64,000 nucleotides of DNA from Rhodobiaceae bacterium. GTDB lineage: Bacteria; Pseudomonadota; Alphaproteobacteria; Rhizobiales; Tepidamorphaceae. Position numbers and translations under genes: made by a program. Every line of letters starts with the position of its first letter. Position 1 is the first letter of the stretch. Shown here one piece after another: positions 16,868 to 26,265 of this stretch. The notes beneath the pieces are model-generated. The model was not told the origin of the DNA and did no database searches. It worked only from the letters and a program-made list of their open reading frames with translations. Location: assembly GCA_020637895.1 (NCBI GenBank), contig JACKJP010000017.1, positions 15,108-79,107 on the forward strand. The letters run 5' to 3'.

Positions 16868-18226
16868 CTAAATCGGGGCACCGATCAATTGGGCAAGATC
16901 GCTGCAATCCTGCAGTTTTTCGAGAGCAGTGACAGCCTCAATGATTCGGCCGGATCTCTCGGGCGCGAGAAACGATGCAGTCAGTTGCTCGAATTTCTGC
17001 GTGATGTCGTGTGAAGACGCCGGGTTGTGATAATGGCCCCGCGGGACGGGCTGGTCGTGTTGCAGACACGCGCCGCCCTTCATTTCGACTGTAACCTTCC
17101 CGCCCAATTCCGATGCGCCCGGCGCAACTTCGCGCTCGCGAACCTGAACAAGCGCGCTGAGCCGGTGGATTTCCGGGTCTTCCCAAGCTGTACGGTCGGA
17201 AAAATCCTCCAGGCGCGCATGCCCGCGCGAGAGGACGCAAGCGATCGCAAAGTGCAGGCTGAACTGCGCACCGATCATGTCCCCGGGATGCATGATCCCC
17301 GCGCCGTGATGGATCGTGACTTCCGCCACGTCCGCGACGATCCTCTCGATCGCAGCCGGATCCGGTCGGTATTGGGCCACGATGGCTTCGGCAGCCTGGA
17401 TTGCACCATGGATGGTAAAGACCGCCGGCGAAAGTTTGAACATCGTATCGCGCAGATGAAAATCGCGGTTCCAAAGCGCTTCAGGATCGCCGTCGAGTTC
17501 ATCGGCAAAAACCCGGAAAATGCCCCGCCGCCCTTCGAAAATCGTTGCAGGACCTGTCAATCCCTCCTCAGCGAGAAGCGCCGCCTGTGCACCGGAGCGC
17601 GATGCGGATCCCGCATGTATGCGCTTCACCTCTCCGCCCGACTGGTCGTACTCCATGGTTCCCGAAGCTTCCGATCCGGCGATTGCCAACGCGTGCGTGG
17701 TCTGCTCCGCACCGAGCCGGCGCAGCTTTGCGACTGCACCCGCCGCGCCGAACGGACCCTGGAATTTCATCGGATGCCAGCCACGCGATCGGGCGGCTTT
17801 GTGGACCTGTCCGCCGCCGAGCGCCATCGCCTGGTATCCGGCAACGATTGCGCACAGCAGGTCCCGGCCGGACAGGCGATCCCGTTCTGCGATTGCCAAT
17901 GCGGCGGGTATGACCACTGATCCCGGATGGCCGCAGATGACGTGGCTGTCGTCGAATTCCATGCTGTGACCACAAGTGCCGTTGGCATAGGCCGCATAAA
18001 TAGCCGTGCTGCCATCGCCGCTCAGCACGATGCTCGCTTCGGGCCGCGCAACCAGAGAAGCAACATGTCGCATCACCGGCGCAACGTGTGGCAAGCGAGC
18101 ACCGGCCATCTGGCAACCGATCTGGTCGAGAAGGCAGTCCTTCGCACGATCGATCACGTCTTGAGGAATGCCATCCGGCTGGAGATTTACGATCCAGGCC
18201 GCAAGGCGCGGGGCTACCGGTTCCAT
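16868..18226 (-). CDS. MmgE/PrpD family protein
   Basis: 452 residues. The N-terminal helical domain contains the family signature (AYANGTCGHSMEFDDSH near residues 78-94) and the second domain begins around 270. The family includes 2-methylcitrate dehydratase and cis-aconitate decarboxylase; members outside propionate metabolism act on unidentified carboxylic acids. Here no methylcitrate-cycle gene is nearby, and the flanking hydrolase and acyl-CoA ligase suggest dehydration or decarboxylation of a catabolic acid before CoA activation. The start overlaps the end of the hydrolase gene by 13 bp, and the ligase start follows within 12 bp. Confidence 0.88.
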   Translation of the reverse strand: MEPVAPRLAAWIVNLQPDGIPQDVIDRAKDCLLDQIGCQMAGARLPHVAPVMRHVASLVARPEASIVLSGDGSTAIYAAYANGTCGHSMEFDDSHVICGHPGSVVIPAALAIAERDRLSGRDLLCAIVAGYQAMALGGGQVHKAARSRGWHPMKFQGPFGAAGAVAKLRRLGAEQTTHALAIAGSEASGTMEYDQSGGEVKRIHAGSASRSGAQAALLAEEGLTGPATIFEGRRGIFRVFADELDGDPEALWNRDFHLRDTMFKLSPAVFTIHGAIQAAEAIVAQYRPDPAAIERIVADVAEVTIHHGAGIMHPGDMIGAQFSLHFAIACVLSRGHARLEDFSDRTAWEDPEIHRLSALVQVREREVAPGASELGGKVTVEMKGGACLQHDQPVPRGHYHNPASSHDITQKFEQLTASFLAPERSGRIIEAVTALEKLQDCSDLAQLIGAPI

Positions 18227-19119
18227 GAGCCATTCTTCGGAAAGCTTTGCAGGAGAGCGCGTAAAGCGGCGACCAGTGCGAGGGGCTGATCAATCATAAG
18301 GTGATGGTGGGCGTCTGGCACTTCGACAAACGGTGTGCCCGGCGGCGCGGCGGCATATTGCTCCCGCCAGATTTCATCGATCACGCTGCGCGAATGCACG
18401 CCTCGGACGATTGCGAGTGGGCAGCGCGCTTCTGCCATTCGCGGGATTAGATCGGAATCGAGCGGCGTTTTGCTGCGCATGTTGGGGTCTTGCCGATAAC
18501 GCCAGCCGTCGCCGACAGGCTCGAGCGATTCTTCCGCCAGCATATCGAGGATGAAGCGATTGACCTCTGGTTGCTCGGGCTTTAGCCGGAACCGTGCGAT
18601 TGCTAGTTCCTTGGTCTCGTGAACATGAAAAGGCGGTACGGGTTGGGCTTCGGCGCCCCAGGTTTGGCGCGCGCGTAGTCTGGAATCGATGAGGATGCCG
18701 CCAGAAAAACGTTCACCATGTTCGATCATTAAGCGCAGCCCGATGAAGCCGCCAAAGGAATGGGCGCCGAGAAAAGGCGTTTGGACGGCATCGAATAGGC
18801 CCGCTGTCTCCGATACGGCCATTGCCTCTTTGATCAACGTCTCGATCGGATAGCTGTCACGCCAATCGGATCTGCCCATCCCGGACCAGGAGAAGGCGGC
18901 GACACGATAGTCGACAGCAAGCATTGGCGCGATGGCACGCCACCAGCCTATGTGGGCGCCATTGCCGATAAGTAGCAAGAGGCCGGGCTTCGCGCGCTCT
19001 CCCCATGCTGCCCATTCAATTTTTGCACCCTCCACCCGTAGGCGACCGGCCTCCGGCTCGCATCGCATCGCATCTTCGAACCATGCGGGCGGACCATGAC
19101 CGGTCAGAGAGCCAGTCAC
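18214..19119 (-). CDS. Alpha/beta hydrolase
   Basis: I place the start at GTG 19119, which overlaps the upstream SnoaL stop as GTGA; longer frames only read through that gene. The 301-residue product has the oxyanion strand GLLLLIGNGAHIGWW near 47, the nucleophile elbow AHSFGG with Ser121, and a late DAHHHL histidine. The fold hydrolyses esters, lactones or C-C bonds in the cytosol. Neighbours (SnoaL protein, MmgE/PrpD, acyl-CoA ligase) suggest opening of a lactone or ester to a free acid that is then activated to CoA. A comparable hydrolase/ligase pair recurs at 34004-36727. Confidence 0.87.
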   Translation of the reverse strand: MTGSLTGHGPPAWFEDAMRCEPEAGRLRVEGAKIEWAAWGERAKPGLLLLIGNGAHIGWWRAIAPMLAVDYRVAAFSWSGMGRSDWRDSYPIETLIKEAMAVSETAGLFDAVQTPFLGAHSFGGFIGLRLMIEHGERFSGGILIDSRLRARQTWGAEAQPVPPFHVHETKELAIARFRLKPEQPEVNRFILDMLAEESLEPVGDGWRYRQDPNMRSKTPLDSDLIPRMAEARCPLAIVRGVHSRSVIDEIWREQYAAAPPGTPFVEVPDAHHHLMIDQPLALVAALRALLQSFPKNGSWNR

Positions 19120-19595
19120 AGGGCCGGGAGCCCCGGTATGTCGAAGAAGTGAGGCAAAGCGTGGCTGGAGATGCGCTCGTCGGATGGAATGACATGTTCC
19201 ATGATCGTAGTTTGCACGCGCCGCGAAAAGCGCCAACCTTCTGTAAGCCGGACCACCTCGTCCTGGTACACGCCGATCATGTTTAGCCATTCGCCGTCGG
19301 TTGCGCGCAATTTGGTTTCAGAAAACCACCAGCGTGCAACCGCGGTGTCGCCTGACACGTGGACAACACCGCTGGTGAGCAACTGACAAAGAAAGTCCCG
19401 CTCCCGCTGAAGGCGGCGATAGCGTTTGAGAATGATTTCTCGTCCCTGGACCGGATCGCCATATCCCGGCTTCTCGATAACGCCATCAGGTGCCATAACC
19501 GCGGCCATCCCTTCGGCATCGCGACGGTTCACCGCATCGGCGTAGGCAGAAGCGAGCGCGCGGATCGCCAGTTGGTCTTCGAAATCAGTGGGCAT
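19116..19595 (-). CDS. SnoaL/NTF2-like protein
   Basis: 159 residues with the cone-shaped alpha+beta NTF2-like pattern: an N-terminal helical AIRALASAYADAVNRRD, then AVMAPDGVIE, a middle GREIILKRYRR helix and a C-terminal VVRLTEGWRFSRR strand pair. This resembles the SnoaL_4 group, which includes small dehydratases, isomerases and oxygenase subunits and many proteins of unknown reaction. AGGAGAGCAG precedes the ATG. It lies 8 bp after the SDR and overlaps the hydrolase, so it is co-transcribed. One of five such proteins in this window. Confidence 0.85.
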   Translation of the reverse strand: MPTDFEDQLAIRALASAYADAVNRRDAEGMAAVMAPDGVIEKPGYGDPVQGREIILKRYRRLQRERDFLCQLLTSGVVHVSGDTAVARWWFSETKLRATDGEWLNMIGVYQDEVVRLTEGWRFSRRVQTTIMEHVIPSDERISSHALPHFFDIPGLPAL

Positions 19596-19603
19596 CTGCT
19601 CTC

Positions 19604-20413
19604 CTAGTCACGCTTGCCGATCACGCGATTACCGCCTCGGAACCAGTAAGCACCTCCATCAACCGGCAGGTTGACGCCGGTAATGAAGCGCCCTTCGTCC
19701 GAAAGTAGGAACGCGACGGCATCGCCGATCTCTTCCGCCTGTCCAAAGCGTCCCAAGATCGCAGCGGACTTCTGCATCGCCGCGATGTCTTCTTCGCTTT
19801 TACCCTCGATCGAGCGGGCGAACGTGGGTGACCAGGTACTGCCGGGAGTAACCGTATTGACCCGGACGTTATGCTTTCCGACTTCCATTGCGATAATCGC
19901 TCCAAGATGGAAGAGGCCCGCTTTTGAGGAACCGTATCCGCCGGTGTTCTCCGTCGCGCGCAGGCCCGACACCGAACCGATGTTGACGATCGCCCCGCCA
20001 CCCCGTTCAATCATAAACGGCAGTGCCGCCTTCATGGTCAGGAAGGGGGCCTCCAGATTCATCGTCAAATTGACACGGAATTCCTCGATCGAGGTGTCGA
20101 GGATGCCGCGTCCGGAAAAACGTCCGGCGTTATTGACCAAACCATCCAGCCGGCCGTGCCTTCTTCCGGTGTCTGCGATTACGTCGGCAATCGCATCAGG
20201 ATCGCGCACGTCGAGAACGACCGCCTCCGCAGTACCGCCGACTTGTTCGATTTCGCCGACCACCCGATCCAACTTTTCCTTGCGCCGCGCGGACAGGACG
20301 ACATGCCAGCCGTCCTGCGCGAGCCGCTTTCCGATTGCCTCACCCAAGCCCTGGCTGGCACCTGTCACGAAGGCGACGCTGCTGGGCGCGATCCGCTGAC
20401 GGTTATCGGTCAT
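19604..20413 (-). CDS. Short-chain dehydrogenase/reductase (FabG-like)
   Basis: 269 residues with TGASQGLG, NNAG, a NIGSVS serine, YGSSK and a C-terminal PVDGG, a full classical SDR set. It would interconvert a secondary alcohol and ketone with NAD(P). It is followed by the SnoaL gene after 8 bp and preceded by a 295-bp gap from the nitronate monooxygenase-like gene; that gap holds no recognised feature and may contain its promoter. Substrate cannot be assigned. Confidence 0.9.
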   Translation of the reverse strand: MTDNRQRIAPSSVAFVTGASQGLGEAIGKRLAQDGWHVVLSARRKEKLDRVVGEIEQVGGTAEAVVLDVRDPDAIADVIADTGRRHGRLDGLVNNAGRFSGRGILDTSIEEFRVNLTMNLEAPFLTMKAALPFMIERGGGAIVNIGSVSGLRATENTGGYGSSKAGLFHLGAIIAMEVGKHNVRVNTVTPGSTWSPTFARSIEGKSEEDIAAMQKSAAILGRFGQAEEIGDAVAFLLSDEGRFITGVNLPVDGGAYWFRGGNRVIGKRD

Positions 20414-20708
20414 CTGGGCATCTCGTCATAATGGCGATTCAATAGGAGGCCCGGCTGTCGGCGTGCAATTATTGCATTGCTATGATTGAGGCACCATCTA
20501 CCAAGATTGGTGAGAGTGAAGGTCAAGGCGGCGAAGTTTAACCCCTTCAATACATTGCACTTATCGTCATTCTGCCGTGGACGGAATGTAAGGCGAGAAG
20601 GATGCTGCTCTAGCTGCCCATGATACAACGTGTTCCCGGGCACACTGAAGTGGCCGAAGCAGAGCCTTCTCACCAATGGTGGACCGTTATCGACGAGTCG
20701 GCGAAATT

Positions 20709-21638
20709 CTAGCGCTGCAATGCTGCCAGATATTCACGTTCAAGGCGGTCGACGAGTCCTGCGGTTGTCGGGATATCGTCGATCATACCGACGCCTTGGC
20801 CTGCGCTCCATACGTCTCGCCAAGCCTTGATTTCTTCTGGCAGGCCGGGTTGCAACAGGCCGATGCGTGGTGGCAATTTGTCCGGATCGAGACCCATGCG
20901 CGCAATGGATCCGCGCATGAAAGTTGCTGCCAGGCCGGAAATACGGTCGGTTGTCAGGATGTCGTCGGTGCCCTGGGTTACGAGCAGCTGCTTGTATTCA
21001 GACGATGCCAGCGATTCCCGCGCAGCCGCAAAACGTGTGCCCATATAGGCAAAGTCTGCCCCCAGTATTTCGGCAGCTCTTACGCCCGCTCCATCCGAGA
21101 TGCAGCCGGCAAGCAATATCGCGCCATCCCATAGTCGCCGAATCTGCGGCACCAACGCGAAAGGATTTGCGGTCCCGGTGTGCCCGCCTGCGCCCGCCGT
21201 TAGCAGTATGAGGCCATCGACGCCGCTCTCGATAGCCTTTTTGGCATGACGCAAGGTTGCGACATCGTGGAAGACCAGCCCGCCATAGGCGTGGATTCGA
21301 TCGGTGACATCTCCCGGTTTTCCGACGCTGGTGATGACTACAGGCGGCTTGAAACGCTCAATGAGTGCGAGGTCGGCCATGAACCGTCGCGACTCTGCTC
21401 CTCTCACTATGAGGTTGATGGCATATGGCTTGGACGGTCCGCTATCACTTTTCAGAGCGGTCGTGATCGTGCCTAGCCATTCTTCGAACTGTTTGCTGGT
21501 GCGCGCGTTAGACGCGGGCAAACTTCCCAATACGCCGGCCTTGGAGGCGGCAATCAGCAGTCTGGTGCCTGAGACCAGAAACATCGGTGCTGCGACGACT
21601 GGCAAACGCAATGACGCTTTCAGTTCCGCAGGTGACAT
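20709..21638 (-). CDS. Nitronate monooxygenase / 2-nitropropane dioxygenase-like flavoprotein
   Basis: A TIM-barrel FMN protein of 309 residues from the ATG at 21638, which has GGGAG ten bases upstream and begins right before the conserved LRLPVVAAPMFLVS strand; a GTG at 21722 would add 28 residues. The FMN phosphate-binding LTAGAGGHTG near residue 165 and the later GADFAYMGTRF are characteristic of the family. Members oxidise nitronates, but many relatives act as enoyl reductases or are of unknown role, so participation in the surrounding catabolic pathway is plausible. It heads the minus operon and is divergent from the TonB receptor. Confidence 0.85.
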   Translation of the reverse strand: MSPAELKASLRLPVVAAPMFLVSGTRLLIAASKAGVLGSLPASNARTSKQFEEWLGTITTALKSDSGPSKPYAINLIVRGAESRRFMADLALIERFKPPVVITSVGKPGDVTDRIHAYGGLVFHDVATLRHAKKAIESGVDGLILLTAGAGGHTGTANPFALVPQIRRLWDGAILLAGCISDGAGVRAAEILGADFAYMGTRFAAARESLASSEYKQLLVTQGTDDILTTDRISGLAATFMRGSIARMGLDPDKLPPRIGLLQPGLPEEIKAWRDVWSAGQGVGMIDDIPTTAGLVDRLEREYLAALQR

Positions 21639-22049
21639 CGCCGGAAGACTCCCGTCAGGCTGAATTGTGACTTCCGGCCTTGTGGCGCGACAAGCATGCC
21701 GTCGCAATTCAGTCAGAGGCACCGGGGTAGATCAATTGGTCGAGGGAGCGGCGAGATGTCCTTTAATCGGTCAATGCAGGCAAAATGGTCGAATTGGGGG
21801 CAATGCTGCCAAGGAAATTTCGACCTCAGCTGCCTCCTCGGAGGCGCGAAAACATATCGAAAGCGGATTAAGGCAAGCCTCACCTGAACGGTCGCAAGTG
21901 CGAAATTGTCATCGCTGGAGATTGCTATCTATCTGTGTCCGACGATTGGGGGGGAGCTATACCTTGAGCTGTGAACCGAAACGGCCGTGGGTGTTCCAAT
22001 CATAATAAGACACTCGGTCTAGAAATGAAGACATCGGGAGGGTTTCCGC
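21639..22049. other. Divergent intergenic region before TonB receptor 1
   Basis: 411 bp between two divergent genes. It must hold the promoters of the nitronate monooxygenase-like gene and the TonB receptor. I see a GGGAGG ribosome binding site ahead of the receptor start, but no convincing -35/-10 pair and no copy of the operator repeat found elsewhere in the window. Confidence 0.5.
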
Positions 22050-24584
22050 ATGAATCTGAAATCTCAACTCATGCTGCGTACGGCCACACTGACTGCTATT
22101 TCGGCGCTGGCCCTTACATCGAGTATAACTCGCGCTCAGGACGGTAACGACGCCCAATCCGATTCCGGCAGCCAGTTGAACGAAATCATCGTGACCGCGC
22201 AGAAGCGCGCTCAGAATGCGCAAGACGTCCCGATCTCCATCAGTACCATTGGTCAAGATGAGCTGGCGCTGGCACAGTTCAGTGACGTTCGTGCGCTCGG
22301 CAGCATCACACCTTCGGTGAATTTTCAGAGCGGTTTTACGCCTGGTGCGACCAACTTCAACATTCGCGGTGTCGGTTCCTATGCCTTTACCGGGGGTATC
22401 CAGCCGAGTGTCGCGCTGGTCGTGGACGGCGTGCCGTATGCACGCGCCGGCGAGTTCGTAACCGACCTTGCCGATGTTCAGCAGATCGAGATCCTCCGCG
22501 GTCCGCAGGGCACACTTTTCGGACGCAACTCGACGGGCGGCGCTATCAACGTGACGCGCAAGCGCCCGACCGACTTTTTCGAAGCAGAGGTCGAAGCTGG
22601 TATCTCTACGGATGAGGAATATCTGGTTCGCGGTGTCGTAAGTGGTCCGCTTTCGGAAAATATCCGCGCACGTGTCGGCGCTGTCTATCTGAACCGCGAT
22701 GGGCACATCAAGAATTATGGTCCCTCCTATAGCGGCGGCGACCTGGGCGGCATCGAAACCTTTGCCTTCCAGGGCAAGCTGGATATCGACGTATCGCCCA
22801 CCTTCAACGTACTGATCAGCGGCGACTACAGTAACCGCACCCATGGCTTTACCCCGCAGATCGCTTCCATCGGTGAAGTGCTACGCGGAATCGGTCCGAA
22901 TGGCGAAGATATCGATGTAACCGGCGGGGCTCGCACCAACGCACTTGGTAACGGCGACTTCGCATTGGGGCAGAAAATTCTCAACGACCCGCTCAAGACT
23001 GCGATCAGCTCGCTGGGAGACGACAACAAGAATATCGCCTGGGGCTTCTCGCTCGACGGTACGCTCGAATTAACTGACGAGATCCGCCTCAAGTCCATTA
23101 GTGCCTACCGTAAGTTTTCCGACGATAACAACCCGGACGTGGACGGTACTCCAGCCGACGGCGACAATTTGATCATGCCGATCATCAGTGTCGCCCTATC
23201 GGGTGGCCAGACGATCAGCCGCAACGGCGGGAATTATACCCAGGCACGCAAAGTCGATTCGGATTACTTCATCCAGGAATTGCGGCTCGAGGGCACACAC
23301 GACACGGCCGACTGGATTCTGGGTGGATTTTTTCAGACCTTCCACGAGCATCTGATAAACACCACGCCGCTGCTCATCATCGACAGCTTCAACCCGGCTG
23401 CCTTCGGCATGGGTGGTGAGCTTGTCGGCGGTACGGCGACACCGAACGACGAGTATATCCTCAGCGCCAATACGCAGGATAATTCTTACTCGATCGACAC
23501 CTATGCCGTGTTTGGCGATGTGACGTTTCACCTAACCGACCAGTTCGATCTGTTTGGTGGTTTGCGCTGGACGAAAGAGGATATCACAAAGCGACTGGAC
23601 AATGGCACGTTCTTTGGAGTGCTATCCTTTGCCGACATCGCAGATCGCTTCGACTCCAATACTCGTATTCTCGATACCACCGGCATTCCCATTCTCCCGC
23701 TGGCCCAGGGTACAGCCAAGGCGAGTGAGGATTTCGTGTCCTATCGTTTCGGTGGAACGTACAAGTTCTCGCCAGCAGTCTCCGTTTACGCGTCAGTCAG
23801 CCGTGGCCAGGTCGGTCCGGCCGCTCCAATCAGCTACACCGACGATCTGAGCTTCCTGGCGCCGACGACTGCCGACAACTATGAAATCGGCATAAAGTCG
23901 GAACTATTCGATCGGCGCGTTCGCTTTAACGTGGCTGCGTTCAAGATCGATGTGAAAGACCTTCAAGCTTCAGCACTGATTCCCGGAACCGTCAATACGA
24001 CCACACTCAACGCGGGTGACCTGGATATCAAGGGCTTCGAAGCGGACGTCACGGCAGCGATCACGAACAATATCACTTTCGGCGGCAGCCTGGTCTATCT
24101 CGACGCAAAGATCGAGAACCTGCTGCAAAGTTGCTTCATCGATCAGCTGACGTCGAACACTGTTCCAGGTTGCACGATCGATGCCAACGGTGACGGTACC
24201 CCGGACACTCAAGACGTTTCTGGAAGTCCGGCGACCAACACGCCAAAGTGGGCGTTCAACACTTACGTATCGTTCAAGGTTCCGACGCAGGGTCTTCCGT
24301 TCAATTTCTACGGGCTGGTCAATTATTCGTGGAAGGACGATGTGCAGTTCACGCTCAACCAGGATGACCTGCAGCGCCAGAAGGCTTACGGCCTCTTGGA
24401 TTTCACACTCGGCATCCGTGACAAAGAAGAACGCTACGAATTTTTCGTCTACGGCAAGAACGTTCTCGACAAGTCGTATGTCGTGGACTCTTTTGAAGCG
24501 TTTGGCGCTCTCGGACGCCGCGTCATCCGCGTGCCGCGCAATGCGCAAGCCTATTTCGGCGTTGGCGCCAAGTACCACTTCTGA
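22050..24584 (+). CDS. TonB-dependent outer-membrane receptor 1
   Basis: 844 residues. A signal peptide covers about 1-29 (basic MNLKSQLMLR start, hydrophobic core, TRA/Q cleavage). A TonB-box-like NEIIVTAQKR follows at about 44, then the plug domain to about 165 with GPQGTLFGRNSTGGAINV and a 22-strand barrel ending in the C-terminal Phe (AKYHF). The type fits sphingomonad receptors for hydrophobic organic substrates rather than siderophores, but the ligand is unknown. A DANGDGTPDTQD loop at 711-722, with nearby cysteines, resembles a calcium-binding turn. A strong GC hairpin follows at 24598. A P450 gene lies downstream on the same strand. Confidence 0.95.
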   Translation: MNLKSQLMLRTATLTAISALALTSSITRAQDGNDAQSDSGSQLNEIIVTAQKRAQNAQDVPISISTIGQDELALAQFSDVRALGSITPSVNFQSGFTPGATNFNIRGVGSYAFTGGIQPSVALVVDGVPYARAGEFVTDLADVQQIEILRGPQGTLFGRNSTGGAINVTRKRPTDFFEAEVEAGISTDEEYLVRGVVSGPLSENIRARVGAVYLNRDGHIKNYGPSYSGGDLGGIETFAFQGKLDIDVSPTFNVLISGDYSNRTHGFTPQIASIGEVLRGIGPNGEDIDVTGGARTNALGNGDFALGQKILNDPLKTAISSLGDDNKNIAWGFSLDGTLELTDEIRLKSISAYRKFSDDNNPDVDGTPADGDNLIMPIISVALSGGQTISRNGGNYTQARKVDSDYFIQELRLEGTHDTADWILGGFFQTFHEHLINTTPLLIIDSFNPAAFGMGGELVGGTATPNDEYILSANTQDNSYSIDTYAVFGDVTFHLTDQFDLFGGLRWTKEDITKRLDNGTFFGVLSFADIADRFDSNTRILDTTGIPILPLAQGTAKASEDFVSYRFGGTYKFSPAVSVYASVSRGQVGPAAPISYTDDLSFLAPTTADNYEIGIKSELFDRRVRFNVAAFKIDVKDLQASALIPGTVNTTTLNAGDLDIKGFEADVTAAITNNITFGGSLVYLDAKIENLLQSCFIDQLTSNTVPGCTIDANGDGTPDTQDVSGSPATNTPKWAFNTYVSFKVPTQGLPFNFYGLVNYSWKDDVQFTLNQDDLQRQKAYGLLDFTLGIRDKEERYEFFVYGKNVLDKSYVVDSFEAFGALGRRVIRVPRNAQAYFGVGAKYHF

Positions 24585-24597
24585 TGCTCGGACGGCT

Positions 24598-24626
24598 GGG
24601 TGACGGGGTGCGAACCCCCGTCACCC
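24598..24626 (+). terminator. Hairpin terminator after TonB receptor 1
   Basis: GGGTGACGGGG and CCCCGTCACCC form a perfect 11-bp stem with a 7-nt loop starting 14 bp after the receptor stop codon. No T run follows, so its action as an intrinsic terminator is probable but not certain. Confidence 0.6.
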
Positions 24627-24964
24627 GGACCGGCTCTTCGGCCGTTAAAGGAATTCGCATCAGTCAGGGGGCTCCGACATCGATTGATCCGCGGTTCTGG
24701 GGCCCCGTACCGCCCAGGTGAGCAGGTAGGTTGATAAGGTCCGGAAGATTAGATTGTTCGATGCTGTTTATGGTTCCGCTCGCGGCGCAGGCGTTGCTTG
24801 CGCGATCGATGCTTCAAGTTGAACGGGAACCAGTGCAACGGCCGAGCATCGCTCGATTGAGCGGATTAAGATATCGAAGCCTTGCGGGGTATGAAGCTGA
24901 AGGCAGGGGATCAGGACCGCACGGGCGTATATGATTCGAGCGTAAGGAAGAGGTCCTCTTTGCC
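24627..24964 (+). other. Gap between TonB receptor 1 terminator and P450
   Basis: 338 bp without a credible gene. It should contain the P450 promoter. AAGGAAGAGG lies about 11 bases before the P450 ATG. A CATCAGT half-site at 24658-24664 resembles one arm of the window's operator repeat, but the opposite arm is poor (3 of 7). Confidence 0.4.
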
Positions 24965-26161
24965 ATGCATTCCGGAATATCCGATTGGCCGTTACCCGAT
25001 GTTGATGATTCACTGATCGTCGATTTCGACATATTCGACGTGAAGCCGGTCGATGGCGACTTGCACGCCGGTTACCACAAGCTGCATTCGGGTCCCGACA
25101 TTTTCTACACGCCGAAAAATGGCGGTTATTGGGTGCTGACCCGTGCCGATGACATTTATGACGTCATGCGGGACCATGAGCGGTTTTCGAACCATGGTGT
25201 TGCACTGATGCGAGAGCACGAAGGTGTGCGTTTCATTCCCGGTGAGATCGATCCGCCAATTCATACTGCGTTTCGCAAGGTCCTCAATCCGCAAACATCG
25301 CCCAAACGTGTTCGTGAATTCGAAGATTCGTCGCGTAACCTGTGCATCAAGCTTGTCGAGGAATTGAAGGACCAGGGCGGGTGCGAATTCCGCTCCTCGA
25401 TCTCGGAAGTGATGCCGATCTATAACTTCCTGTTTTTCATGAGCCTGCCAGTCGAGCATGCCGAGAAACTCGTTCCTCCAGCGGCCGTGATAGCCCGGGA
25501 ACGCGATCTCGACGCCTTCGCCCGGGCAATGGAAGAGATTCGTGGCTACATCGAGGATAGGATTGACGAGAGGCTAACCGATCCACGCGACGATTTCATC
25601 AGCCACGTCCTTGCGGCGGAAATCGAAGGCCGCCCGATCGCGCGCGAAGAGGCTGTCGTCACCGTTCTGAATGTCATGCTGGGCGGCCTGGATACGGTAA
25701 CGGGCTCGATGGGGTTTTTCTTCAACTATCTCGCCCGCCATCCCGCTATCCGCCGCAAGTTGGTCGATGAACCGGGAATGATCCCCGAAGCGATCGAGGA
25801 GCTTCTCCGGCGACACGGGATCTTCAACACCGGGCGATTGGTAAAGCAGGATTGCGAACACAAGGGGGTTACCTTCAGGAAGAACGACCTCGTTCTGATT
25901 TCGGGTACCTTGCACAACCTCGACGATCGCAAGTTTTCGGATCCGCTCAAGGTTGACTTCGATCGCAAGGAGGGCGCTCACCTGACATTCGGCGTCGGCA
26001 TTCATCGTTGCCTGGGTTCGAACATCGCACGCGCACAGTTGCGGATTTTGCTTGAGGAGTGGCTCAAGCGCATTCCCGATTTCGCGATTGCTCCCGGGAA
26101 GGACGTGAAGGTCCAGTCGGGGAGGACCAACGCTGTCGTGGAACTTCCACTAATTTGGTAA
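24965..26161 (+). CDS. Cytochrome P450, P450cam/CYP101-like (1)
   Basis: 398 residues, a soluble class I bacterial P450. The I helix contains GGLDTVTG (the GGLDT of P450cam with the acid-alcohol pair), the K helix EELLRR, and the haem loop FGVGIHRCLG with Cys349. The tail EEWLKRIPDFAIAPG and final ELPLIW closely follow the P450cam C terminus. CYP101 relatives of sphingomonads hydroxylate camphor and norisoprenoids, so a terpenoid-like alicyclic substrate is reasonable. It needs a [2Fe-2S] ferredoxin; one is encoded at 53697-54017. It lies downstream of a TonB receptor and converges on the amidohydrolase. Confidence 0.95.
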   Translation: MHSGISDWPLPDVDDSLIVDFDIFDVKPVDGDLHAGYHKLHSGPDIFYTPKNGGYWVLTRADDIYDVMRDHERFSNHGVALMREHEGVRFIPGEIDPPIHTAFRKVLNPQTSPKRVREFEDSSRNLCIKLVEELKDQGGCEFRSSISEVMPIYNFLFFMSLPVEHAEKLVPPAAVIARERDLDAFARAMEEIRGYIEDRIDERLTDPRDDFISHVLAAEIEGRPIAREEAVVTVLNVMLGGLDTVTGSMGFFFNYLARHPAIRRKLVDEPGMIPEAIEELLRRHGIFNTGRLVKQDCEHKGVTFRKNDLVLISGTLHNLDDRKFSDPLKVDFDRKEGAHLTFGVGIHRCLGSNIARAQLRILLEEWLKRIPDFAIAPGKDVKVQSGRTNAVVELPLIW

Positions 26162-26189
26162 GGGTGTCGCGCGCGTTGCGCCCACTCGC

Positions 26190-26237
26190 TTGGCCAGAGG
26201 GCGCCCCTGCACAGCGCTGCGCCGGGAGGCTGGCCAA
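26190..26237. terminator. Possible bidirectional terminator between P450 and amidohydrolase
   Basis: TTGGCCAG (26190-26197) and CTGGCCAA (26230-26237) are perfect 8-bp inverted arms around a GC-rich 32-nt loop, in the 104-bp gap between two convergent genes. The long loop and missing T tract lower confidence. Confidence 0.35.
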
Positions 26238-26265
26238 TCATTTGCGGATATGAAAGCGCGTATTC

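Noticed and set aside
24648..24664. CATCAGT with an upstream AAGGAAT as a further operator copy before P450 1
   Set aside because: Only 3 of 7 positions of the left arm match and it lies 300 bp from the gene; treated as a chance half-site.
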